From DAOPJM01 sp964490325 (GTDB lineage Bacteria; Bacillota; Clostridia; Christensenellales; CAG-138): DNA of 64,000 nucleotides. Made by a program: the position numbers and the translations under genes. Below the pieces are notes generated by a model. That model saw only the letters and a list, made by a program, of their open reading frames with translations. It was not told where the DNA came from and searched no databases. Position 1 is the first letter of the stretch; each line of letters opens with the position of its first letter. Positions 51,045 through 58,965 of this stretch are shown one piece after another. The stretch is from assembly GCA_964490325.1 (NCBI GenBank), contig CAZBBX010000001.1, positions 1 through 64,000 on the forward strand, written 5' to 3'.

Positions 51045-51899
51045 TTATCTTTCGTCCATAAACGCCTGCAGTTCACCCAAGCGTTTTTGCATCATGTCAT
51101 AGCCGCTTTCATAAACGTCGTTCAGCTTTTCCCTGTTGGATTCGAGCAGGCCCAACGTTTCCCCGGTGGGACGAATGACAAAGGCTCTTCCCGCTGCTTC
51201 CTCCGCAATTAGTCCCGTCATCTGCCGCTCATAGATCTGCGGATGCCGATATAGCAGCTCGCGCAGCGCGGGATAGTGCCGATAGGCCACTGCATACAGC
51301 GTTCGCATGTTCACCGAAACGCTTGGCGTATAGCTTGCGGACTTGGTCAGAACCACAACATATTTTTCGCAGCCACGCTCCTTGGCGCGGCGATACGGAA
51401 CAGGATCCGCAATGCCCCCATCCATATAGAGCGTTCCGTCCAGCTCTGCAGGCGCTGCCAAGATGGGCATGGAGCAGGAAGCTTTTCCGATCCGCTCCAG
51501 TCGATCCGCATCACTGCGTTCCGTCAAATAGACGGCTTCACCCTTGCCGCAGTCCGTGGCGACAAACTCATATTCACAAGGGCTATTGAACATCGCGTCA
51601 AAATCAAAGGGATACTGCTTGATCGGATACTCAAAGAACACCCGATCCAAATTCAGCAGCTTCTTGGAACGCCACAGCTGCGACAGCCCGTAATACTTGT
51701 CCTCCGTCTCCTCCTGCATCATACAGCGCTTTGTTCGTCCGATCTGCCCCGAAAGATACGCAAAAGCGTTGCATGCGCCGGAAGAAACACCGACAATATA
51801 GGAAAAATCAACATGGTTCTCCAGCAGGCAGTCCAAAACGCCCGCTGTGAAGATCCCGCGCAGCGATCCTCCTTCCAGAACCAAGCCGATCTTTACCAT
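51045..51899 (-). CDS. Patatin-like phospholipase
   Basis: A 284-residue patatin of the RssA type. GLVLEGGSLRGIFTAGVLD holds the oxyanion region; the nucleophile serine is in GVSSGACNA (GxSxG), and the dyad Asp in DGGIADPVPY. It probably frees fatty acids from lipids. GAGGGAG precedes ATG 51899. First gene of the three-gene unit with its own promoter. Confidence 0.9.
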   Translation of the reverse strand: MVKIGLVLEGGSLRGIFTAGVLDCLLENHVDFSYIVGVSSGACNAFAYLSGQIGRTKRCMMQEETEDKYYGLSQLWRSKKLLNLDRVFFEYPIKQYPFDFDAMFNSPCEYEFVATDCGKGEAVYLTERSDADRLERIGKASCSMPILAAPAELDGTLYMDGGIADPVPYRRAKERGCEKYVVVLTKSASYTPSVSVNMRTLYAVAYRHYPALRELLYRHPQIYERQMTGLIAEEAAGRAFVIRPTGETLGLLESNREKLNDVYESGYDMMQKRLGELQAFMDER

Positions 51900-51939
51900 T
51901 TTCTCCCTCACTAAACCACAATTGTTACCTAACGATGAT

Positions 51940-51968
51940 ATGATACAAATATTCCAATCAATTTGCAA
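51940..51968 (-). promoter_or_regulatory. Promoter of patatin/E2-like/ligase unit
   Basis: Minus strand: TTGCAA (51963-51968), 17-bp spacer, TATCAT (51940-51945). Confidence 0.65.
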
Positions 51969-52082
51969 GGGTCTATTTTTCGCACGATTGATGATTTAGC
52001 AACACATCCTCTAATAATGTCCATTATCTCCGCACATTGCTTGCGTTATTTTGATATCTGCCCGCAAGAATACTGAGAAAAC

Positions 52083-52111
52083 TTGTCACATTTCTTAAAA
52101 TATGATACACT
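52083..52111 (+). promoter_or_regulatory. Promoter of zinc-ribbon/ABC exporter unit
   Basis: TTGTCA (52083-52088), 17-bp spacer, TACACT (52106-52111) with TG extension. GGGAGGAAG and ATG 52144 follow. Confidence 0.75.
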
Positions 52112-52143
52112 AAATTTGGATCATTTCTATTTGGGAGGAAGAT

Positions 52144-53895
52144 ATGAAGTTTTGTCCAAATTGCGGTGAGCGTCTTGAGGACGCCGTAAGCTTCTGCCCC
52201 AACTGCGGCAGGCAGATCAGCACTGATGGACGGGAAGGTACGCAGCAGGGACCTTCGGTCGTTGAAAATGTGATCATTCCCACACAGGATACTCCGCAGC
52301 AGGCTGCCGAACCAGTGACAGGCGCTTCTGCATATGAAGATCCTTTTATCAAAAAGCCCAAGAAAAAGAAAACAGGGCTGATCATCGTCCTTGTATGCGT
52401 GACGATTCTTCTGATCGGCGCGGTCGTGGTCTTTTGCCTGTACCGCGCAGGTGCATTCCTGAGCCCTGCAGAACGGCTTAAGAAGGCTGTCACCATGGGC
52501 TGCAGCGACCTTTCCGAAGAACTGACGGATGCGCAGGAACGGCTTCATTCAAACAATGAACTGAGCAAGAAACTCTATGACAATTCTGAGATGCACCTTG
52601 ACTTGGATGTGGACGGAGACTTTTCCGCCTTGTCCAACGGTATGTTTGCCTTGGACTATGCCGCTTTACTCAGCAGTTTAGAGGGTGATTTCCAATCGCT
52701 GCATGATGAAGACGGATATGTGTGGCATGTTTCACTGCAGCTGATGGGAATGGATATCTATGAGTTTGGTGTCACTGCTGAGGAAAACGGCAGGGTCGGC
52801 GCCTTCTCCAACACGAAGGGTCGCTATGTGGTATTGCCCGAGGATCAGGACGATGTCGATTCGCTTCGCATGTTCCAAATTATCCGCGAACAGCTCGACC
52901 GAAACGACGAGATAATTAGCTGTCTTCCTGCAGCTGTGGAAGACGTTGCGCCCGTGCTGTGCAGCCTGATCACCGATGCGTCCGTGGAGTATACCGCGAA
53001 GGTTGAAGGCACAGATGCTTTGGGCGCAGCCTATACCGCGAATGAATACATCGTGCACCCAACAGAAGCCGAATACAATGCCTGTGTGGAACAGCTTGCC
53101 GTCTATATGGAGACGAGCGAGGGCTTCCGCGGCTTGTTTGATTATGTCTATGCGTACATGGATGCTTACGGCGTCGATCTTAGTTCCGACGGCACAGCAC
53201 TTGACACGGACGCGCAACTGGCGGAGGCCGTAAAGGAGCTGCGTGACAGCAAGGACAGCATCGCGGAAACGCTCCTGAAGGCCGATCCCGAATTAACCCT
53301 GCTGTTGAACAAGCAAGACGTTGTGTCGTTCATTTTCACGGCGACCATTGATGAACAAGCCGTTATGGTGCGCTATGATAAGTCGATCGACACGGAGTAT
53401 GTTCGATTTACCATTACAGCGGGCAGCTTCAGCCTTTCTGTTGACGCCGATCCGTCAGACGATACAAATGAAAACAGCTGTGATCTGCACGGCGCGGTCA
53501 CCGTTTCAATCCCCGATACGGCGGACTTTAGCTTCAGCTACACGGCGAGTGGGGACAGAGACGACGCGGACAGTATGCATAATGAGCTTACCCTCTCCAT
53601 GCAGAGCCTGACGGTCGCCGATGAGGACGCTTCCTCCTTCCCGGTGGATGCATTCCGTGACCTTAGCGTGACCTATAAAGATTCGCTTGATCCTATGGCG
53701 GGAATGCGCTGCGAGGTCTCGATCTGTAACATCAATATCCCCGATTCGGTAACGCTCAATGAGATCAAGCTGATCGTTACCGATGACCTGACGCCGACCT
53801 CCTTGACTTGGCCGACCATCCCGCCTGTTGAGGGTACTTTTGACGACCTCAGAGACGTCATCGGCGGCAGCCTCGACCTGAGCGACCTGTTCTGA
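52144..53895 (+). CDS. Zinc-ribbon membrane protein with large exterior domain
   Basis: A 583-residue protein. A double-CxxC zinc ribbon is at the N terminus (Cys4, Cys7, Cys18, Cys21), then a flexible linker, a basic stop (KKPKKKKT), one membrane helix (about 78-100, LIIVLVCVTILLIGAVVVFCLY) and a 480-residue exterior part rich in Asp, Leu and Ser. The ribbon is thus predicted to stay in the cytoplasm. Exterior function unknown. It lies six bases before an ABC ATPase gene, which suggests a link to the exporter. Confidence 0.8.
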   Translation: MKFCPNCGERLEDAVSFCPNCGRQISTDGREGTQQGPSVVENVIIPTQDTPQQAAEPVTGASAYEDPFIKKPKKKKTGLIIVLVCVTILLIGAVVVFCLYRAGAFLSPAERLKKAVTMGCSDLSEELTDAQERLHSNNELSKKLYDNSEMHLDLDVDGDFSALSNGMFALDYAALLSSLEGDFQSLHDEDGYVWHVSLQLMGMDIYEFGVTAEENGRVGAFSNTKGRYVVLPEDQDDVDSLRMFQIIREQLDRNDEIISCLPAAVEDVAPVLCSLITDASVEYTAKVEGTDALGAAYTANEYIVHPTEAEYNACVEQLAVYMETSEGFRGLFDYVYAYMDAYGVDLSSDGTALDTDAQLAEAVKELRDSKDSIAETLLKADPELTLLLNKQDVVSFIFTATIDEQAVMVRYDKSIDTEYVRFTITAGSFSLSVDADPSDDTNENSCDLHGAVTVSIPDTADFSFSYTASGDRDDADSMHNELTLSMQSLTVADEDASSFPVDAFRDLSVTYKDSLDPMAGMRCEVSICNINIPDSVTLNEIKLIVTDDLTPTSLTWPTIPPVEGTFDDLRDVIGGSLDLSDLF

Positions 53896-53900
53896 TCAAA

Positions 53901-54533
53901 ATGAACGCCCCCGCTTTGGAGCTTATCGAAATTGAAAAGCGCTACGGAAACAGAGCCGTTTTAGGCCCTGTTTCCCTGCGCTTGCACGCAGGTGAGCTTG
54001 TGGGACTTTCGGGGCCGAACGGGGCGGGCAAGAGCACGCTGCTCAAGATCGCAGCCGGCATTCTGCGCCCTACACGCGGAGAACGACAGCTGCCTGCAAA
54101 GACGACGATCGCCTATGTCCCGCAGGAGACTGCGCTGTATGAGGATCTAAGCGGGATCGAGAACTTGCGCTACTTTGCGGATCTGAACGGCCTTCCCGCA
54201 TCCGCGGCAAAGGCTCGCACGGATTGGCTGCTGCAGCGTCTTTCACTATCGGATGTTGCAAGAAAGCCTGTACGAACGTACTCCGGCGGAATGAAGCAGC
54301 GCCTAAATCTTGCCGCCGCCCTGTCTGTTACACCGCAGCTTCTGCTATTGGATGAACCCACCACAGGCGCAGACGCCGCCTCCTCTGAGAGCATCCTTAC
54401 GCTGATCACGCAGCTAAGCCAACGCGGCTGTGCCATCCTTCTGATCGATCATACGCAAGCGGAGCTTGATACGGTCTGCGGCCGCATCCTGCAACTGGAG
54501 AATGGAAGGCTCACAGCCGAGGATCAAATTTGA
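53901..54533 (+). CDS. ABC-2 exporter ATPase
   Basis: A 210-residue ATPase, short for the class. Walker A GPNGAGKST, Q-loop YVPQETALYEDLSG, signature YSGGMKQRL, Walker B LLLDEPTTGAD and switch His in LLIDHTQ. CcmA-like subfamily, which pairs with ABC-2 permeases. The substrate is unknown. No clear ribosome site precedes ATG 53901, so coupling to the upstream gene is likely. Its TGA overlaps the first permease ATG. Confidence 0.9.
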   Translation: MNAPALELIEIEKRYGNRAVLGPVSLRLHAGELVGLSGPNGAGKSTLLKIAAGILRPTRGERQLPAKTTIAYVPQETALYEDLSGIENLRYFADLNGLPASAAKARTDWLLQRLSLSDVARKPVRTYSGGMKQRLNLAAALSVTPQLLLLDEPTTGADAASSESILTLITQLSQRGCAILLIDHTQAELDTVCGRILQLENGRLTAEDQI

Positions 54534-55717
54534 TGCGTCATCTGTGGGCTTGCCTAAAAAAGGATTTCTTGCTGCTTGCGGATCACGGACGCGGCCTATT
54601 GACGTTTCTTGTGCTTCCGCTTGCTTTGCTTTTGCTTTTGAGCGGGGCAAGGTCGGAGCTTTCGAGTACACGCAGCTTTACACAGCCTTTCAAGATCGCC
54701 GTTCGCGACTTGGACGACACGATCATGTCACGCGCCCTTATCAAACAGATGGATACGATCTCCTTGTTCAAGGAGGTGCTTTCGGCAGATGAAAGCGACG
54801 CCGATGAGGCCCTGTTCGATCTAGGCGCCGCAGCCGTCATTACCATACCGAAGGACTTTTTCTACAAGGCCTACGACTTTACCGCAAGTGCAGAGCTGCA
54901 TCCAAACGGTGCCATGCCGCTGCAGGCGTCTATGGTACGCTCCATCGTGGAAAACGTTTGTGAACTGATGAATGAGGATCAGCGCTGCGTTTATGCGGAG
55001 TACCTGCTGCGATATGGCTTAGAGGGCGTCGGCGAGCATCAAGAGGAGCTATATGCGGAAGCTGCGAACCGTCTGCTCAACGATGTCTTCGTTTTGCTCA
55101 AGGCAATGGTCGAGGACGAAGCGGTGGAAAGCATGGCGGCACAGGTCGAGCGCATGCTGCTCACCGCATGCCTGTCACTGATCTGCCTGTTGTATCCGCT
55201 TGGTGCCGTAAGCGCCATACCCGCCGAACATGCAAACGGCTTACTGCAGCGTTACCGTGTTGCGGCAGGATCCCCCCTGCCCTTTTACCTTTCCAAGCTT
55301 CTATGCGGACTGCTTCCGCAGCTCCTGTTCGTTCTTCTTCTCTTAATCAGTTTTTCGGTACAAAGCCTTGCCTGCGTGCTGCTGCTTGATCTGATCGCCT
55401 ACTGCGCCATGTTTTTGATCTACCTGCTGTTTGCGCTTTTGATCCGCTCCTCCGCTAAGCTGATGCCCATCGCAAGCGCTTACTTGATCGTCTCCCTGCT
55501 GCTTGGCGGTGTGCTGTATCCGCTGCAGCTGTATTCAAACCCCGCATTGATTGCGGCGCAGTTTACCTTGCCGTATTATCTTTTGCAGGGTCTTTGCGTG
55601 ATCGAGAACGCCGCGTCGGTGCAAGCGCTGCTTGTTGCAATTCTCCCCGTGGTTCTAAGCGGTCTGCTTGCTGCTATAGCTTGTTCCATCCTTATCGGAA
55701 GGAGGGACTGCCTATGA
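54533..55717 (+). CDS. ABC-2 type permease, first subunit
   Basis: A 394-residue permease with an N-terminal membrane helix (about 18-37, LLTFLVLPLALLLLLSG), an exterior domain of some 180 residues, and several C-terminal helices (from about 210). This is the YhgE/Pip-like or ABC-2 layout. ATG 54533 overlaps the ATPase stop as TGATG; the TTG three bases before is less likely. Partner of the next permease. Confidence 0.85.
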   Translation: MRHLWACLKKDFLLLADHGRGLLTFLVLPLALLLLLSGARSELSSTRSFTQPFKIAVRDLDDTIMSRALIKQMDTISLFKEVLSADESDADEALFDLGAAAVITIPKDFFYKAYDFTASAELHPNGAMPLQASMVRSIVENVCELMNEDQRCVYAEYLLRYGLEGVGEHQEELYAEAANRLLNDVFVLLKAMVEDEAVESMAAQVERMLLTACLSLICLLYPLGAVSAIPAEHANGLLQRYRVAAGSPLPFYLSKLLCGLLPQLLFVLLLLISFSVQSLACVLLLDLIAYCAMFLIYLLFALLIRSSAKLMPIASAYLIVSLLLGGVLYPLQLYSNPALIAAQFTLPYYLLQGLCVIENAASVQALLVAILPVVLSGLLAAIACSILIGRRDCL

Positions 55718-56805
55718 ACTTACTTATGATCGCAGCTAAGCGCTGCCTAAGAATGTTGGGCGGCAAGCTGTGCGCAGGCATCGTCATCCTTCTGTGCCTT
55801 GTGGCCTACGCAGTCTTGGGGGATATCCTGTCCGACAAGGCAGCCGATACGCCCTGCTTTGCGCTGGTCGATCGGGATCAGAGTGAGATCTCGCTGCGCG
55901 TTGGCGATGCGCTTTCATCGGACGACGGCCTGCGCCTTGTTTCGACAGACTCCGCGGAGGCCGACAAGCTGCTGCGTCTTGGCCGCGCAGAGGGGATCTT
56001 TACCTTGGAGGCAGGCTTCGGGGAAGCGCTGCTGCAGGGGGAGATCAAAGCAAGCTTCACGGGGACGGCAGGATCCAATGCAACAGAATTTGGCCGCAGT
56101 CTTCTCTATGCAAAGATCCTACGTGAGCGAACACGCCTGCAAGTCTCTGACCGGTGGGATGTCGCAAGCTTCGACGCCGCGTACGCGAAGGCAAGCGCAG
56201 CGGTAGGCGGCGCATTTACCGTGAACAGCAGCGGGGGCAGCGCAGAGGCGCTTGGTGCAGGCGGCGTATTTGAGGGACTGTTTGCGCGCAGTCTGGGTGT
56301 TGTTATCCTGTTTATCAGCTTTTTGCAGCTCTATATGGCGCAGTGGGCAGCCTCCAATGATGCAATCCGTGTGCGAAAGCGTCTGCTGTCCATACGCGGC
56401 GGCTTGATAAAGGAGCTGTTCTGCACCCTTGCGGCGCTGTTCTTTGGCGGCGCCATCCTAAGCGTGATTGCCCTGCTGTTTTTGCCCGACCTGCAGCTTC
56501 GTGGGCTTCTTCTGCTGCTGTTTTACAGCTGCGTGAATGCAAGCGTCTGTTTGCTGATCGCTCTGTACCAAAGGCAAAATGGCAAGGTCGACGCCGCGAT
56601 CCCCCTGTTGGCGTTGATCGGCGCCTTCTTGGGCGGCTGCCTGTTCTCATGGGAGGCGATCTCTCCCGTCCTTGGCTTTGCTTCCTATTTTACACCGCAG
56701 GGCTTGGCTCTGCACCTTGCAGACGGTCAGCTGTTTTGTCTTCCCCTGTTGGCAGGCATAGGGCTTCTGTTTCCCGTTCTTGCGCGTATCTCCGTACGAG
56801 CTTGA
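55714..56805 (+). CDS. ABC-2 type permease, second subunit
   Basis: A 363-residue permease with the same plan as its neighbour: one N-terminal helix (about 17-35), an exterior domain of about 150 residues, and C-terminal helices from about 195. ATG 55714 overlaps the stop of the first permease (ATGA), and GGAAGGAGGG is the ribosome site. Probably a heterodimer with the first permease. The upstream open frame reaches into the first permease gene and was not used. Confidence 0.85.
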   Translation: MNLLMIAAKRCLRMLGGKLCAGIVILLCLVAYAVLGDILSDKAADTPCFALVDRDQSEISLRVGDALSSDDGLRLVSTDSAEADKLLRLGRAEGIFTLEAGFGEALLQGEIKASFTGTAGSNATEFGRSLLYAKILRERTRLQVSDRWDVASFDAAYAKASAAVGGAFTVNSSGGSAEALGAGGVFEGLFARSLGVVILFISFLQLYMAQWAASNDAIRVRKRLLSIRGGLIKELFCTLAALFFGGAILSVIALLFLPDLQLRGLLLLLFYSCVNASVCLLIALYQRQNGKVDAAIPLLALIGAFLGGCLFSWEAISPVLGFASYFTPQGLALHLADGQLFCLPLLAGIGLLFPVLARISVRA

Positions 56806-56820
56806 CCCGATCTGCGTGTT

Positions 56821-56840
56821 TTGCGCTGTTTTGCGCTGTT
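56821..56840. repeat. Short tandem repeat
   Basis: TTGCGCTGTT occurs twice in a row just after the permease stop and before the yicC promoter. No role is evident. Confidence 0.6.
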
Positions 56841-56853
56841 CTATAGATTTTGC

Positions 56854-56883
56854 TTGTTTTTCGGGTGCATAGGGTGTTATAAT
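56854..56883 (+). promoter_or_regulatory. Promoter of yicC-remA-gmk-rpoZ
   Basis: TTGTTT (56854-56859), 18-bp spacer, TATAAT (56878-56883) with TG extension. Confidence 0.75.
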
Positions 56884-56909
56884 ACTGAGTTGTACGCAGG
56901 GGGTAATTT

Positions 56910-57785
56910 ATGTACAGTATGACGGGTTATGGCAAAGGCACTGCCGCGCTGGACGGACGGGAACTCACGGTGGAGTTGAAAAGTGTCAACCATCGCTTTT
57001 TGGACGTCGGTCTGCGTCTGCCGCGATCCCTAAACTGCATCGAAGATACGCTTCGCAAGACCTTATCGGCTCGCCTTTCCCGCGGGCATATCGACATATA
57101 CGTCAATTACAGCAACACGCGCAGTGATGCAAAGTCCGTGCGCTTGGACGCCGCTGTATTGACGGCCTATGTCAAGGCTGCACGGGAACTGAATTTGAGC
57201 CTGGGTCTTGCGGACGATCTGACGCTTTCCAATGTGCTGCGCCTGCCCGACGTAGCCGAGGTACTGCTTGCCGAAGAGGACAGCGAGGCTTTGAATGCGC
57301 TTTGCGCCAAGGCCTGCGACGCTGCCATCGATCAGCTTCTTGCCATGCGGCTTGCAGAGGGCGATCGGCTCAAGGCTGACCTTGCGGACAAGCTGTGCAC
57401 GCTGCGCTCCATCGTTGCAAAGATCGCAAAAAGAGCGCCCTTTGTGGTCATCAGCTATCGCGACAAGCTAAACGAGCGCATCGCGCAGCTCGTTACGGAC
57501 ACAGAGCTTGACCGCGCCAGACTTGCAACAGAGGTGGCTCTGTTTGCGGATCGAGCGGCCATCGACGAGGAACTGACGCGCTTAGGCAGCCATATGGAGC
57601 AGTTTTTGCGTTATCTTGGCGAGGACGCACCCGTTGGCCGCAACTTAGACTTTGTGATTCAAGAGATGAACCGCGAATGCAACACCATCGGTTCCAAGGC
57701 CAACGACGCCGAGCTGACGCAGTTGGTGCTGCTTGGCAAAGCTGAGATCGAAAAGCTGCGCGAGCAGGTACAGAACATCGAGTGA
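56910..57785 (+). CDS. yicC: YicC family endoribonuclease-like protein
   Basis: A 291-residue YicC/YloC protein. N-terminal YSMTGYGKGTA and the VELKSVNHRFLDVGLRLPRSL run, and the C-terminal DUF1732 part with LDFVIQEMNRECNTIGSKAND, are diagnostic. The family acts in RNA decay (endoribonuclease activity reported for YicC/YloC). Opens the standard Bacillota cluster with remA, gmk and rpoZ. The weak ribosome site (AGGGGGTAA) lies before ATG 56910. Confidence 0.94.
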   Translation: MYSMTGYGKGTAALDGRELTVELKSVNHRFLDVGLRLPRSLNCIEDTLRKTLSARLSRGHIDIYVNYSNTRSDAKSVRLDAAVLTAYVKAARELNLSLGLADDLTLSNVLRLPDVAEVLLAEEDSEALNALCAKACDAAIDQLLAMRLAEGDRLKADLADKLCTLRSIVAKIAKRAPFVVISYRDKLNERIAQLVTDTELDRARLATEVALFADRAAIDEELTRLGSHMEQFLRYLGEDAPVGRNLDFVIQEMNRECNTIGSKANDAELTQLVLLGKAEIEKLREQVQNIE

Positions 57786-57792
57786 GGTCAAC

Positions 57793-58059
57793 ATGCGTCT
57801 TAAGAATCCGCTCATCGGCATCGGTTACGGCAATCTTGTGGCTGCCGCGCATATCATCGCCGTGGTGAGCCCCGAATCTGCGCCCATCAAGCGTATGATC
57901 TCCGATGCAAGAGAGCTGGACAAGCTCATTGACGCCACCTGCGGACGACGCACGCGTTCTGTTGTGATCGCAAACAGCGATCATGTTATACTGTCTGCAT
58001 TGTTGCCCGAAACGATAGCCCGCCGCATGAATGGCGAGGAAGTTTCGGAGGATGAATAA
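57793..58059 (+). CDS. remA: RemA family regulator
   Basis: An 88-residue DUF370/RemA protein (NPLIGIGYGNLVAAAHIIAVVSPESAPIKRM). RemA in Bacillus is a DNA-binding activator of matrix genes; in Clostridia the role may differ. GAGGTC precedes ATG 57793, eight bases after the yicC stop. Full length for the family. Confidence 0.93.
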   Translation: MRLKNPLIGIGYGNLVAAAHIIAVVSPESAPIKRMISDARELDKLIDATCGRRTRSVVIANSDHVILSALLPETIARRMNGEEVSEDE

Positions 58060-58071
58060 TTGGGAGGTACT

Positions 58072-58704
58072 ATGAGACAACAGGGCAAGGGGCTGCTGAT
58101 CGTCGTATCGGGGCCTGCAGGCGTGGGCAAAGGTACGGTCGATGGCGCTTTGATCGCTCGCAACCCGGGGATGCGAATGTCGGTTTCCGCAACCACCCGC
58201 AAGCCGCGACCCGGCGAGATCGATGGCGTTCACTACTTCTTCCGCACAGAGGACGAGTTTCGCCGCATGATCGACAAGGGAGAGTTTCTGGAATATGTAC
58301 GCGTTTTCAACACGCACTACTACGGGACCCCAAGAAGCTTTGTCGATTCGGAGATCAACGACGGACACGACGTCATCTTGGAGATCGATGTACAGGGCGC
58401 CATGAAGGTTCGCGAAGCCTATCCCGATGCGGTGCTTCTCTTCATTGCTCCCCCCTCCCTCAGCACACTGAAGTCCCGCCTGATCGGGCGCGGAACGGAA
58501 TCGCTCGAAGCGATCGAAAAGCGCTTTGCGACCGCCTTCAGCGAGCTGGAAATGATGGACAGATACGACTATATCATCGTCAACGAGGTCGTTGATGTAG
58601 CCGTAGCTTCAATGGAATGTATCGTGAACGCGGAAAAGCTCCGTGCTTCACGCAGACAAGATCTGATCTCAAAACTAATGAAAGGCAGTGAAGAAACGCT
58701 ATGA
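58072..58704 (+). CDS. gmk: Guanylate kinase
   Basis: Phosphorylates GMP to GDP. 210 residues with P-loop SGPAGVGKGTV, GMP-binding SVSATTRKPRPGEIDGVHY and the lid RLIGRGTES. Alanine takes the place of the usual Ser in GPSGVGKGT, which is a mild change. GGGAGGT precedes ATG 58072. Overlaps rpoZ by four bases. Confidence 0.95.
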   Translation: MRQQGKGLLIVVSGPAGVGKGTVDGALIARNPGMRMSVSATTRKPRPGEIDGVHYFFRTEDEFRRMIDKGEFLEYVRVFNTHYYGTPRSFVDSEINDGHDVILEIDVQGAMKVREAYPDAVLLFIAPPSLSTLKSRLIGRGTESLEAIEKRFATAFSELEMMDRYDYIIVNEVVDVAVASMECIVNAEKLRASRRQDLISKLMKGSEETL

Positions 58705-58895
58705 TGAATTATCCTTCTCTTAATGAGCTTGTAAAGATCGCAGGCTGTCGCTATCGCCTCGTGACCGCTGTTGCCACAAGGGCGCATCAGCTGCAGGACG
58801 AGCCGGAGAAGCTGGGCAGCCGCAAGCCCGTATCCGCCGCGGTGGAGGAATTATACGACGGGAAAGTCGTGATCGTTTCCCCGATCAACCAATAG
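58701..58895 (+). CDS. rpoZ: RNA polymerase omega subunit
   Basis: A 64-residue omega subunit that helps fold the beta' subunit. The YRLVTAVATRAHQL helix and KPVSAAVEEL run are the conserved core (usual RYxLVxxxAKRARQL). ATG 58701 overlaps the gmk stop. Closed by the terminator at 58919. Confidence 0.93.
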   Translation: MMNYPSLNELVKIAGCRYRLVTAVATRAHQLQDEPEKLGSRKPVSAAVEELYDGKVVIVSPINQ

Positions 58896-58918
58896 TCGAT
58901 CGGTCAAACGCGCTCTAC

Positions 58919-58950
58919 GCCCGTTACAGTCAGCTGTAATGGGCATTTTT
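58919..58950 (+). terminator. Terminator after rpoZ
   Basis: GCCCGTTACAG (58919-58929) pairs with CTGTAATGGGC (58934-58944) with a four-base loop and ATTTTTG after it. It separates rpoZ from priA, so priA expression needs readthrough or its own start. Confidence 0.85.
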
Positions 58951-58965
58951 GTAGGCAGGAGAGAT

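Noticed and set aside
56821..56840. Tandem TTGCGCTGTT as a regulatory iteron
   Set aside because: Only two copies, upstream of the promoter and next to a stop codon; chance slippage is enough to explain it.
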